Shown here: positions 26,884 through 34,709 of the stretch, in pieces
Layout of the letters: every line of letters begins with the position of its first letter
Numbering within the stretch: the stretch's first letter is position 1
Assembly (NCBI RefSeq): GCF_021397715.1
Contig: NZ_CP090207.1
Location: forward strand, 2,046,001 to 2,110,000
Length of the DNA stretch: 64,000 nucleotides
Direction of reading: 5' to 3'
From: Pantoea agglomerans
Lineage (GTDB): Bacteria; Pseudomonadota; Gammaproteobacteria; Enterobacterales; Enterobacteriaceae
Made by a program: the position numbers and the translations under genes
The notes under the pieces: model-generated
What the model was told of the DNA's origin: nothing
What the model saw: the letters and a program-made list of their open reading frames with translations, nothing else
The model's database searches: none

Positions 26884-27212
26884 GAGAATTATCTATTAAT
26901 GAATGTCAGTCAATTTCCGGTGCAGGCCTGGCTGAAGGTTTAATGAGCGCAACACTGCTTGGCGTTGCGGGTACCTGGGGCGGCTTAATGCTGGGCACGC
27001 GTGTTGGCAGCAACGGCGGCGGCATCTTAGGCATTGGTTCTCTCGGTGCGCTGGTTGGCGGTATTGTCGGCGGTATCGCCGGTGGCGTTGGTGCAGCACT
27101 CACTGGTCTGATTACCGGCTGGGACAGCACCGCTGGTGCAGTACAACTGCTGGCTGATTTTGAAGCGAGCCTGTTAAACGGCACCTTCGGCATGATCCCA
27201 GACGCAGTATAA
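26880..27212 (+). CDS. Microcin-like (class II bacteriocin) precursor
   Basis: The 110-residue product has an N-terminus MRELSINECQSISGAG that fits the double-glycine leader of class II microcins (MccH47: MREITESQLRYISGAG; ColV and MccE492 are similar), with cleavage predicted after the Gly-Ala or Gly-Ala-Gly at 14-16. The mature part is about 95 residues, small-residue-rich, with two glycine-rich hydrophobic stretches (LLGVAGTWGGLMLGTRVG; LGALVGGIVGGIAGGVGAAL) suggesting a pore-forming peptide, and a C-terminal segment ending FGMIPDAV without the serine-rich tail of siderophore microcins. AAGGAAAG gives a good ribosome-binding site. There is no CvaAB-type exporter or recognisable immunity gene beside it. 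It lies between sapB and sapC, on the opposite strand. Function is inferred from the leader alone. Confidence 0.72.
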   Translation: MRELSINECQSISGAGLAEGLMSATLLGVAGTWGGLMLGTRVGSNGGGILGIGSLGALVGGIVGGIAGGVGAALTGLITGWDSTAGAVQLLADFEASLLNGTFGMIPDAV

Positions 27213-27717
27213 TCAGCGTCATAAAATTTAAAATCACGCCATCATGATATTAATTTATATTCCTGCCACGCATGGCAGGAATATTTTTTGGTAAATCAAT
27301 CGCCGCATTGAAGACGTTGTTTTTTCATCCCGTTCCGGCTTATCAATATCTGTTCCCCATGCTGTTAACTTCCGAATTATTGTCCAGATAAAATCCGTCT
27401 AAACCTCTGCGCTGTCAATTTGGCAAGCTGACTATTTTAGCGCCATTAATGTCGATCAGAGTAAAAAGATTACATTGCCCGATTCTGCTTTATTTCTGCG
27501 AAAAGCGGCTAACCATGCTGACTCATCATGATGCGTGAATTGAAAAATCCATCAGACACTCAGGAAAGGATCTATTCTGGCTGCAGGCAATCAGATAATC
27601 CCAATAACCGACGGCCAGAGAGAGAAAGCTATTGTTTAAGAAATATCGCATCCGACCTGAACAGCCGAATGCGAATGGGGTTCTAAAATAGTATCCGACA
27701 GGCAGCGCAGAGCCGCG
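27213..27717. other. Right part of the insertion between microcin gene and sapB
   Basis: After the microcin terminator (27257-27289) there is about 430 bases without a convincing gene. A short frame at 27531 begins MRELKNPSDTQERIYSGCRQ, which recalls a damaged microcin leader and is described in the findings. No immunity gene of 60 or more codons is present. Confidence 0.45.
27257..27289 (+). terminator. Terminator of the microcin-like gene
   Basis: Twelve-base-pair stem ATATTCCTGCCA / TGGCAGGAATAT (27257-27268 with 27273-27284) with a CGCA loop and a T run. It lies 45 bases after the stop, and the perfect stem supports an expressed gene. Confidence 0.9.
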
Positions 27718-28683
27718 CTATCGCAGGGCGTACCATTCTTTGTGTTTCAGCGGGTTCATGGCGGCGCCAATCACGTCGGAGATGACGTTAACCAGTATCA
27801 CCAGCCCACCAATCACCATTACGCCAGCGGAGATCGCCGCGTAATCCTGCTGACGAATCGCATTAATTAACCAGCGGCCCAGACCCGGCCAGTTGAAAAC
27901 CATCTCAGTGATCATGGCCAGCGTCAGCATGGTCGAAAATTGCAGGCCAAGACGCGGAATGACCGGCGGTAAGGCGTTGTGCAGCACATGGCGGCGGATC
28001 ACCGTCAGGCGCGACAGGCCTCGGGTCGCAGCGGCTTTGACATAGTTTTTGTCCATCACTTCGCTGGTGCTGTTACGCAGCAGACGGATCACTTCGGTAG
28101 TCGGGGCCATTGCCAGTACCGTCACCGGCAAAATCAGATGGGTCAGGGCGCTGATAATCATTTCATGGCGCCAGGGTGAGCGGCTGAGCCAGGCATCAAT
28201 CAGCGCAAAGCCGGACACATTCTGCACCGGATAGAGCAGATCGTGCCGGCCTGATACCGGCAGCCAGCCGAGCGTCAGAGAGAAGAAGAGGGTGAACAGC
28301 AGCGCCAGCCAGAAAATAGGCGCTGAAAAGCCGATCAGCGCCAGCGCACTGATGGTTTTATCCGGCCATTTGTTGCGCATCACGCCAGCACAGATGCCGA
28401 GCGGAATGCCGATCAGCAGAGCAAACAGAAAGGCCAGAATGCAGAGCTCCATGGTAGCCGGAAAGACTTCCCGCAGCTGCAGACCAATCTCCTGGCCATT
28501 GGTGCTGGAAACGCCAAAGTCAAACTGCAGCATGCCTTTGAACCAGAACCACCAGGCGTCAAACAGCGCAGCGCCTTCCAGCGGTGCATTCGGGGTAAAA
28601 TAGCTCAGGCTAAAGCTGACCAGCGACAGCAAAAACAGCGTAATCAGCAGCAGCAGCAGGCGGCGCAGAATATAGATGATCAC
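27718..28683 (-). CDS. sapB: SapB, inner-membrane permease subunit of the Sap transporter
   Basis: SapB is a permease subunit of 321 residues, the same as E. coli, beginning [20 protein letters not shown] and ending in the family motif [13 protein letters not shown]. Six hydrophobic segments and the EAA-loop [27 protein letters not shown] are present. Its start follows the sapA stop directly, so A and B are coupled, whereas the downstream link to sapC is broken by the microcin insertion. The gene is not shortened by that event. Confidence 0.95.
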   Translation of the reverse strand: MIIYILRRLLLLLITLFLLSLVSFSLSYFTPNAPLEGAALFDAWWFWFKGMLQFDFGVSSTNGQEIGLQLREVFPATMELCILAFLFALLIGIPLGICAGVMRNKWPDKTISALALIGFSAPIFWLALLFTLFFSLTLGWLPVSGRHDLLYPVQNVSGFALIDAWLSRSPWRHEMIISALTHLILPVTVLAMAPTTEVIRLLRNSTSEVMDKNYVKAAATRGLSRLTVIRRHVLHNALPPVIPRLGLQFSTMLTLAMITEMVFNWPGLGRWLINAIRQQDYAAISAGVMVIGGLVILVNVISDVIGAAMNPLKHKEWYALR

Positions 28684-30306
28684 TTACTTTTCCTCACCTT
28701 CTTCACGATAAACCCCGGCAAACGAGGCGTTGCCAAACGGACTCAGCACCAGGCCTTTAATGTCATGGCGAAACGCCTGCAGTCGCAGCGACGACGCCAG
28801 CGGCAGAACCGGCAGCTCCTGCGCCAGAATCTGCTGCGCTTTGTCATAACTGTCGATGCGTCCCGACAGCTGCTGTGTTAACAGTGCATTCTGCAGAGTT
28901 TCATCAAATGCGGGCGAGCACCAGTGCGCATAGTTGGTCTGGGAGCGAATCGCCGCGCAGCTGAGCAGCGGACGGAAGAAACTGTCCGGATCGTTGCTGT
29001 CGGTTGCCCAGCCTGAAAGGGTGAGATCGTGATTCATCGACATCAGCTGGGCTTCCTGGAAACGGCCTTCAACCGGCACGATGGTCAGCCGGACGCCGAC
29101 CTGCGCCAGATCGGCCTGCAATAACTCCGCGGTTTTAAGCGGGCTGGGATTCCATGATTGCGAGGATGACGGCACCACCAGTCGAAGATGCAGGTCAGTC
29201 AGGCCCAGCGCTTCCAGCTCCTGACGGGACTTCTGCGGATCGTATTCCGTGATACGGGCGTCACTGTCATAGGCCCATGAGGCACGCGGTAAAATAGAGG
29301 CTGCCGTCTCGGCGGTACCGTAGTAAATCGACTCCATCAGCCGTTCATTATTGATCGCCAGTGCCAGCGCGTGGCGCACTTCAGGGCGGTCCAGCGGTGG
29401 CTTGCGGGTGTTAAAGGCCAGATAGGCAATATTCATACCGGGCCGCAGCGTCATACGCAGGCGCGGATCGTCGCGTAAAATGCTGAGCTGACTGGCCGCC
29501 GGATAGGCCAGCACGTCACATTCACCGGTCAGCAGCTTAGATAAACGACCGGTACCACCGGCGCCCAGATCGATCACCGCCTGCTGCAGACGCGGCACGC
29601 CTTTCCAGTAGTGCGGATTACGCGCCAGACGAATGTATTGTCCGGTGCGGTATTCGCTGAGCTGATAAGGGCCGGTGCCTACCGGCTGGCGGTCCATCTC
29701 TTCCTGACGACCTTGCGCCGTCAGCTGGTCAGCATACTCTTTTGACAGCACCGGTGCGTAGTGGGTCGCCATATGCCAGAGGAAGGAAGCATCAGGACTG
29801 TTCAGCCGGAACTCTACCGTATTGTTATCCAGTTTCTTCACGCTCTGCACTGAATCAGCAAACTGCAGGCTATCGAAGTAGGGGTAGTTACCGCCGTTGA
29901 CGTTGTGCCACGGATGATGACGATCGAACATGCGGGCAAAACTAAATACCACATCGTCGGCGTTCATCGGCCGGGTCGGTTTAAACTGGTTGGTCTGCTG
30001 GAACTGAACGCCGCTGCGCAGATGAAAACGATAGGTCGCACCGTTGTCCCGGACTTCCCAACTGGCCGCCAGATCGGGCTTCAGACGATAAGTGTAGGGA
30101 TCAACATCCAGCAGGCGATCGTAAAGCTGGGCCGCCAAGGTATCGACGGTTAATCCGCTGCTGACCATTTGAGGATTGAAGGTATTAAGCGTGCCGCTGA
30201 CGCAATAGACAAAGCCGCTCTGGCGGATATCGCCGGCGGGGGCCGACCATGCAGGCGCACTCAACACGCCGAGGCTAAACAACAGCGAACATATTAGTTT
30301 TGACAT
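28684..30306 (-). CDS. sapA: SapA, periplasmic solute-binding protein of the Sap transporter
   Basis: SapA binds antimicrobial peptides in some pathogens (Haemophilus, Salmonella) and delivers them to SapBCDF. The 540-residue protein has a signal peptide MSKLICSLLFSLGVLSAPAWS with cleavage near residue 22. The SBP-family-5 signature DNGATYRFHLRSGVQFQQT follows, and the protein ends in GVYREEGEEK. The start chosen is the ATG at 30306, which gives a proper signal peptide; the 17-residue upstream extension of the open frame is not signal-like. It is the first gene of the operon and its stop abuts the sapB start. Confidence 0.94.
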   Translation of the reverse strand: MSKLICSLLFSLGVLSAPAWSAPAGDIRQSGFVYCVSGTLNTFNPQMVSSGLTVDTLAAQLYDRLLDVDPYTYRLKPDLAASWEVRDNGATYRFHLRSGVQFQQTNQFKPTRPMNADDVVFSFARMFDRHHPWHNVNGGNYPYFDSLQFADSVQSVKKLDNNTVEFRLNSPDASFLWHMATHYAPVLSKEYADQLTAQGRQEEMDRQPVGTGPYQLSEYRTGQYIRLARNPHYWKGVPRLQQAVIDLGAGGTGRLSKLLTGECDVLAYPAASQLSILRDDPRLRMTLRPGMNIAYLAFNTRKPPLDRPEVRHALALAINNERLMESIYYGTAETAASILPRASWAYDSDARITEYDPQKSRQELEALGLTDLHLRLVVPSSSQSWNPSPLKTAELLQADLAQVGVRLTIVPVEGRFQEAQLMSMNHDLTLSGWATDSNDPDSFFRPLLSCAAIRSQTNYAHWCSPAFDETLQNALLTQQLSGRIDSYDKAQQILAQELPVLPLASSLRLQAFRHDIKGLVLSPFGNASFAGVYREEGEEK

Positions 30307-30458
30307 AGAACTCAACGATTTTGAGGCATTGAACAGAGTGTATCGCAAAGCCGGCAATGTCCCAAAATCTCAAAGGGTGCGCAGGCGGGTTTTCATTAAT
30401 ACAGCGGCAGAAAAAACGCACAGAGAGTGTGGTAATGAGAAATATTCTCAATTAGCGC

Positions 30459-30488
30459 TTTACAGATGATAATAGGAATGATTATTAT
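30459..30488 (+). promoter_or_regulatory. Putative promoter of ryhB
   Basis: TTTACA (30459-30464), 18 bases, TATTAT (30483-30488), with the expected transcription start at the G at 30495. The Fur box overlaps the -10, as in E. coli. Confidence 0.6.
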
Positions 30489-30492
30489 TCCC
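30474..30492 (+). promoter_or_regulatory. Putative Fur box of ryhB
   Basis: The 19 bases AGGAATGATTATTATTCCC, read on the minus strand, match the Fur consensus at about 13 of 19 positions, including an exact AATCATT core. It covers the ryhB -10, so iron-loaded Fur would repress the RNA. Confidence 0.7.
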
Positions 30493-30494
30493 TT

Positions 30495-30585
30495 GCACTT
30501 CGACGGTGGCTCTACCGGAGAAGAGCACGACATTGCTCACATTGCTTCCAGTATTGTTGCCCGCCTTCTGGCGGGCTTTTTTTTT
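30495..30585 (+). ncRNA. ryhB: RyhB, iron-responsive small RNA
   Basis: RyhB is an Hfq-dependent RNA that represses iron-using and iron-storage genes when iron is scarce. The conserved core AGCACGACATTGCTCACATT, continued by GCTTCCAGTATT (30523-30554), is identical to the E. coli RNA over this stretch. It is followed by a terminator stem GCCCGCC / GGCGGGC (30559-30565 with 30570-30576) and nine T. The total is about 91 bases, as in E. coli (90). The 5' part (GCACTTCGACGG) is not conserved. In E. coli the gene is at a different place (yhhX-yhhY), so this location beside sapA is lineage-specific. A Fur box precedes it. Confidence 0.93.
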
Positions 30586-30982
30586 GTCATCCGCTTTTTC
30601 TGGCGCAGTGTGCGGCATCACACCGCAGCGGCTCCCCTATCATCCGGAAAGAAGGGGACAGGTCGATGCGATATCGACCGGGAAGGGCTAAGGTCAGTGG
30701 GCATCTGCACCGGGTAAAAGGCTTACCGATGTCAGGGGAAAATAGCGGGTAAATGGCACGACAAAGGAGCATGGATCTGAAGTAAGCAGAGCAGGCCTCT
30801 GTGGGTACCTTGATAACGGGATCTTTTGCCAGCGCTGGCGCGCGTTTCACCAACCTAAGAAGGGTTGGGCCGGGCGTTGATGACAAGCCGGCATCATGTG
30901 ATCCTGTCAGGCGCAGAACCCTGGGTTAATCGACGGGAAGAGGAGAAGGCGGAGAATCAGCAAGCGATTCAGGCGAGCGTAA
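30586..30982. other. Non-coding stretch between ryhB and a small gene
   Basis: About 400 bases in which I see no convincing ORF; frames here on either strand lack ribosome-binding sites, and the plus-strand one runs through ryhB. No repeat or operator is recognised. Confidence 0.5.
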
Positions 30983-31123
30983 TTATTCTGTGAGCGCAAA
31001 TTTAGCGGCTAATTTATGCAGGGCAACGACAGACATGAAATCCTGACTGCTTTCGAAAAACGCACTCCAGTTTTTTGACAGAAAAAAGGCCAGTGCTTCT
31101 TTTTCTTCTTCGGTCAGTTCCAT
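30983..31123 (-). CDS. Small acidic-start hypothetical protein, 46 residues
   Basis: A 46-codon frame starting MELTEEEKEALAFFLSKNWS and ending in LHKLAAKFALTE. An AGG lies eight bases before the ATG, and codon use is similar to the neighbours. The product would be mostly helical and amphipathic; I recognise no family. It lies between ryhB and the terminator at 31252-31281. Too short for standard gene finding, so a real but unannotated gene is plausible. Confidence 0.5.
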   Translation of the reverse strand: MELTEEEKEALAFFLSKNWSAFFESSQDFMSVVALHKLAAKFALTE

Positions 31124-31578
31124 CCTGAATACCCTTTTTTCTCTGTCGCTCTTTAGTTGATTTTGCTAAATCAACGCTCTGTTAGCGTTAATCACGCATC
31201 ACAGAACAGACGGCGCATAAATTATCGGAATTAACATTTTCTCATCTGATGGCAAAAAAAAAGCGCCCTGATTGCAGGGCGACACCGAATGCCGATGAAA
31301 GCCTTTAATTGGTGTTAGCTTACACATTTAATTGATGAGGTCGTACTCACGGAAAACATTATTAACGCCTCAGCGACAACCGCAGTTAAACAGCGAGGTT
31401 TTGAACCGGCTATTTTTTGATGCCGATCAATTCTGCCAGCCTTTGGAATCTCATTGTCGATATTAACGTCAGTTATCCGGTGCTGAAAAAAGGGTCGTCG
31501 CCTCTGTCTCTGGATAAACGGATAATGCGAACTCTTCTGCTGACCAGCCTGAGCCATAGCCATCAGGAGTGGCAGGCA
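31124..31578. other. Stretch without a confident gene, with a terminator
   Basis: The main element is the strong terminator at 31252-31281. A plus-strand frame (31417-31641) and an opposite frame (31315-31563) overlap each other and a lipoprotein gene; neither has a ribosome-binding site, so I call neither a gene. Confidence 0.5.
31252..31281 (-). terminator. Strong minus-strand terminator
   Basis: Stem CGCCCTG / CAGGGCG (31264-31270 with 31275-31281) followed on the minus strand by C and nine T. It would end a transcript coming from the lipoprotein gene at 31579-31797, some 300 bases away. Confidence 0.85.
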
Positions 31579-31797
31579 TTACGGCAGCAGATGATCTTTA
31601 AGATAGAGACGCCAGTGTTCGATCTGCGTTCCGTCAGGTAAAAGACAATATTCGGTTTTACCGAAAAGGCTTTTTTCAGCCTTCAGTTCTCCGCCTTTCT
31701 GATGACAATAGTGTTCTGCTGAATTTTCACGCTGTGATGCGCCAGAACTGCAGGCTGAAACAATAAATAAAGCAATAAAAAGGGATATCGGTTTCAT
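31579..31797 (-). CDS. DUF333 small lipoprotein
   Basis: A 72-residue protein of the DUF333 family (like E. coli YoaF), whose function is unknown. The signal peptide MKPISLFIALFIVSAC ends in the lipobox VSAC. The mature part has the family motif YCHQKGGEL ... YCLLPDGTQIEHWRLY, with two cysteines. The start at 31797 gives a normal signal and has a GAGAAG upstream; an adjacent ATG at 31800 is equivalent. The family likely acts in the outer-membrane or periplasmic face. Confidence 0.72.
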   Translation of the reverse strand: MKPISLFIALFIVSACSSGASQRENSAEHYCHQKGGELKAEKSLFGKTEYCLLPDGTQIEHWRLYLKDHLLP

Positions 31798-32190
31798 CAT
31801 TCTTCTCTTAAAACAGAGGACGTTCATCACTGTTGGTATTCAGGCGTGGTACTCAGGGCTTTGCAAAAAAAGCCTGAGCAGGTGTGTAAAGCGGAAGCCG
31901 ATAAGCTGTGGCCGATTAACAATTCTGCCATCGCAAACGGCTGCAAGTTATTGCCTGAAACCGGCTTACTCTGATGGTTAATTAATAACGGGCTGGCGGC
32001 GGGACCACAGCGGGCTATGTTAATCCTTGCCGGGGAAACAAACCCTCAACGCTGCGGTGAGTTGGCAATGAAAATAACCTGAGCCAGCGAATGTGCCGCA
32101 GCGGCTGTAGCGTATTCCGTTCGGGAAGCGCTACAGCCGCCTGACCGATCGGAATAGGGGCTTCCAGCGATGCAGCAATTAACCTGTTAT
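31798..32190. other. Stretch without a confident gene, with a long hairpin
   Basis: About 390 bases upstream of the lipoprotein. The only structure is the palindrome at 32101-32140. Frames here (for example 32015-32239 on the minus strand) overlap the methyltransferase end and are not credible. Confidence 0.45.
32101..32140. repeat. Long near-perfect hairpin
   Basis: GCGGCTGTAGCG (32101-32112) pairs with CGCTACAGCCGC (32129-32140), and the loop itself can pair as TTCC-GTTC-GGAA. There is no T run. It lies 50 bases beyond the methyltransferase stop and may stabilise that transcript or be a REP-like element. One copy only is seen. Confidence 0.6.
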
Positions 32191-32856
32191 TCACCACATC
32201 GTTTTGCCGGTTGCAGAAAAGAGCGCCACGGTGCCACAAACTTTGATCTCGACTTCTCTGAAGTGAGTCTCGAGAATTTGGTGTAACGCGTCCGCCGAAT
32301 CCTGCCTGTTTGAAAATATTCCTTTTTTGTTATAAAGGTTCATCAACGCGGTGCCGAACTGATTGTGGCTGACGCCGGAGCCCAGAATTGTCGCGCCATA
32401 GAGTGTACCGTCAGCTTTTAACGCCTTCGCGGCATTGGCTATCACCGCCGCTTTCGACGTCATATTTCCGGGTAAGCAGTGAAGCAGATAGAACATTGAG
32501 ACCGAGTCATAAGCGTTATGCATCGGATCAGGAAGCGGCAACAATATATCGTGCTGTAAACACTGGGTTTCGAATTGAGACGCAATGCGCGCACGAGCAG
32601 CATTCAGGCTGTTAAGATTGAGATCGACAAGGGTGATACTGCGCGGTTTTACCCGACTCCTGGCGAGGTAATAGCCGGTGCCGACGCCGATATCCATATG
32701 CTTTTCGCCGGAAAAGCGTTGAAAGTGTTTAAGCAGCACCGACTCCGTATCGCACCGCCAGGCATAGCTGTTTGAGATATTAAGCACCCACCAGTCGTAG
32801 GCTTTTAATGAGAGCGGTGTATAAACCTGCGAACCTTTTTGGCTTTCACTCTTCAT
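32191..32856 (-). CDS. Class I SAM-dependent methyltransferase
   Basis: A 221-residue Rossmann-fold methyltransferase. The SAM-binding motif HMDIGVGTGYYLARSR lies near residue 54, followed by an acidic residue in TLVDLNLNSL (ribose contact) and the motif VSMFYLLHCLPG. The substrate cannot be read from sequence; neighbours (a zinc-finger protein and a DUF333 lipoprotein) give no help. It does not belong to the conserved E. coli backbone here and is likely an accessory gene. The start at 32856 has AAGGA ten bases upstream. Confidence 0.8.
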   Translation of the reverse strand: MKSESQKGSQVYTPLSLKAYDWWVLNISNSYAWRCDTESVLLKHFQRFSGEKHMDIGVGTGYYLARSRVKPRSITLVDLNLNSLNAARARIASQFETQCLQHDILLPLPDPMHNAYDSVSMFYLLHCLPGNMTSKAAVIANAAKALKADGTLYGATILGSGVSHNQFGTALMNLYNKKGIFSNRQDSADALHQILETHFREVEIKVCGTVALFSATGKTMW

Positions 32857-33007
32857 TTTATCAACGTCCTTTTATCACTTTATCTTCCGGGAATGGGCTC
32901 AGGGGGTTATGAGTGAAGAGCGCTCTGATCGCATCCTGAATACAGAGCACTCTTCAGCAGGGTGAGGATTATTTTCAGGCAGCGATCACCGGCTGCTGTC
33001 TGAACTC

Positions 33008-33220
33008 TCAGCTCTCTGTGTGACGCTGCTGCATCTCGCGCTGATATTTATGATAATCCACGCCACACTCTGCTGAGCAGAACGCGGTGCTGGCGACCAC
33101 AGGCTGGTCCTCGCACCAGATACAGAGCCCGTCGGGGCTGGTTAATGACGGCTGGCGGTTAACCAGAGCCGCCGTAATAATTGCCTGTTCAAGTTGTTGC
33201 GCTAAATCCGCGTCATCCAT
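33008..33220 (-). CDS. Small four-cysteine zinc-finger-like protein
   Basis: A 70-residue protein with CIWCEDQPVVASTAFCSAEC, a C-x2-C ... C-x3-C arrangement fitting a zinc ribbon, and a basic helix (YHKYQREMQQRHTES) after it. The layout, acidic start plus a C4 finger, recalls TraR/DksA-like phage and plasmid proteins, but no signature is certain. A GAGAAGAGTT ribosome-binding site precedes the ATG at 33220. Its function is unknown. Confidence 0.6.
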   Translation of the reverse strand: MDDADLAQQLEQAIITAALVNRQPSLTSPDGLCIWCEDQPVVASTAFCSAECGVDYHKYQREMQQRHTES

Positions 33221-33540
33221 AACTCTTCTCTCATGGTCTGTTAAAGGAAACGTGTCGTACCACTTCGCATCCGCAGGCTGAGATCATAACCCAGCCGTTA
33301 GGCCTGCTGTTAGTGTGGATTTATACAGAATAAACCGGTCATTCTGTCTGATAAGTAAACAGGCATTAAGTGAAAGAAAGAGCGCCTTTTGGTTTCACTG
33401 TGATTAAGGAATAAAGGTGCAGAGCGGCCTGGCGGTGATTAACGGCCAGGCCGATGATGACCGACAGGCTTTATGGCGAAGAGGAGTAACGCTGGACGAT
33501 GGCTGACGGAAAACAGGGCGTGCTGTCTACCGTCTTAACC
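33221..33540. other. Non-coding stretch between a small gene and pspF
   Basis: Some 320 bases with no ORF or recognisable operator. It contains the upstream region of the zinc-finger gene and the 3' side of pspF. Confidence 0.5.
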
Positions 33541-34545
33541 TCATAATTTATCGTTAGAAATGCCGTGTTTTTTCATCATGGCGCGCAATTGATGGTAGGT
33601 GACGCCTAACAGACCGGCGGCGCGGCGCTGGTTATATCGCGCCTGTTGCAGGCTGGTTTCTACCAGATCGCGCTCCTGCTGATTCTGCCACTGACGCAGA
33701 TCCAGCGGCAGCGAAGGCAGTTCGCCATCGTGATCCGGGCGGCTTACCGGCAGGGCATCAACCGGTTCAGGACGTGAAGCGAACGGATTAATAATTACAT
33801 TATCCAGCGGCTGCTCGCTGCTGTTATGGCGATACACCGAACGCTCAACCACATTCTTCAGTTCACGCACGTTGCCGGGCCAGTGATAACTCAGCAGCGT
33901 CTGCTGTGCCTGAGGCGTAAATCCGGGGAACAGCAACAGGCCGAGTTCACGGCACATCTGAATAGCAAAATGTTCAGCCATCACCAGGATATCGCTGCGC
34001 CGCTCACGCAGCGGCGGCAGTTGCACGACGTCAAAGGCCAGACGATCCAGCAGGTCGGCGCGGAATTTTCCGGCCGCCGCCAGCGCGGGCAGGTCTTCAT
34101 TAGTGGCGCAAACCAGGCGCACATTCACCTGCAAAGAGTGGTTACCCCCGACGCGCTCCAGCTGACCATATTCGATCACCCGCAGCAGTTTTTCCTGTAC
34201 CAGCATCGGTGCCGTCGCCAGCTCATCCAGAAACAACGTCCCGCCGTCCGCCCGTTCAAAACGGCCCAGATGGCGCTTCTGAGCACCGGTAAACGCGCCA
34301 GCCTCATGACCGAACAGTTCAGAGTCGAGCAGGTTTTCATTCAGCGCCGCGCAGTTAAGCGAGATAAACGGTCCCTGCCAGCGATCGGAAAGATAGTGTA
34401 AACGACTGGCGATCAGCTCTTTGCCGGTACCGCGCTCACCAATCACCAGCACCGGTTTTTCCAGTGGTGCCAGCTTCGACACCTGTTCCAGGACCTCAAG
34501 GAAATTATTGGACTCACCGAGAAGGTTATCGTTAGTTCCTGCCAT
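33541..34545 (-). CDS. pspF: PspF, sigma-54 enhancer-binding activator of the psp operon
   Basis: PspF activates pspA transcription by remodelling sigma-54 holoenzyme and is held inactive by PspA. The 334-residue protein has the AAA+ domain (Walker A GERGTGKE, about residue 38; GAFTGA, the sigma-54-contact loop, intact; Walker B GGTLFLDELA) and a C-terminal Fis-type helix-turn-helix (YNQRRAAGLLGVTYHQLRAM). Like other PspFs it lacks an N-terminal sensor domain. The start at 34545 (MAGTNDNLLGESNNFLEV) is chosen on the family alignment; a GTG five codons earlier is possible. It is divergent from pspA. Confidence 0.95.
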   Translation of the reverse strand: MAGTNDNLLGESNNFLEVLEQVSKLAPLEKPVLVIGERGTGKELIASRLHYLSDRWQGPFISLNCAALNENLLDSELFGHEAGAFTGAQKRHLGRFERADGGTLFLDELATAPMLVQEKLLRVIEYGQLERVGGNHSLQVNVRLVCATNEDLPALAAAGKFRADLLDRLAFDVVQLPPLRERRSDILVMAEHFAIQMCRELGLLLFPGFTPQAQQTLLSYHWPGNVRELKNVVERSVYRHNSSEQPLDNVIINPFASRPEPVDALPVSRPDHDGELPSLPLDLRQWQNQQERDLVETSLQQARYNQRRAAGLLGVTYHQLRAMMKKHGISNDKL

Positions 34546-34624
34546 GATGAATTTCGCCACCCCTTAATCATTTTGACTATATTAGAACAAGCTTAAAGGG
34601 CTGTAAAATTTAAAAATTGCTATA

Positions 34625-34637
34625 AATCAAATAATTA
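34625..34637 (+). promoter_or_regulatory. IHF site in the pspF-pspA intergenic region
   Basis: AATCAAATAATTA is an exact match to the consensus WATCAA-N4-TTR, 6 bases upstream of the sigma-54 promoter. IHF bends psp promoter DNA so that PspF reaches the holoenzyme, as in E. coli. Confidence 0.8.
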
Positions 34638-34642
34638 TAAAA

Positions 34643-34659
34643 TTGGCACGCATCTTGTA
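34643..34659 (+). promoter_or_regulatory. Sigma-54 promoter of pspA
   Basis: TTGGCACG (34643-34650), four bases, TTGTA (34655-34659) matches the -24/-12 pattern; the E. coli pspA promoter has the same TTGGCACG and TTGTA elements. Transcription starts about 12 bases on. The IHF site and pspF lie upstream. Confidence 0.9.
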
Positions 34660-34709
34660 TTAGCTATGTAGCGCAACACGCCATGACACATTAAAAGAGG
34701 AACATCATT

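Noticed and set aside
30466..30717. Open frame of 83 codons overlapping ryhB
   Set aside because: It contains the ryhB gene and terminator in full and has no ribosome-binding site; the small RNA explains the conservation.
31417..31641. Open frame of about 74 codons on the plus strand, and an opposite frame at 31315-31563
   Set aside because: The two overlap, one overlaps a better-supported lipoprotein gene, and neither has a Shine-Dalgarno or a family match. A gene remnant cannot be excluded.
32015..32239. Open frame of 74 codons overlapping the methyltransferase 3' end
   Set aside because: It overlaps a conserved coding end and the hairpin at 32101-32140, and has no family match.
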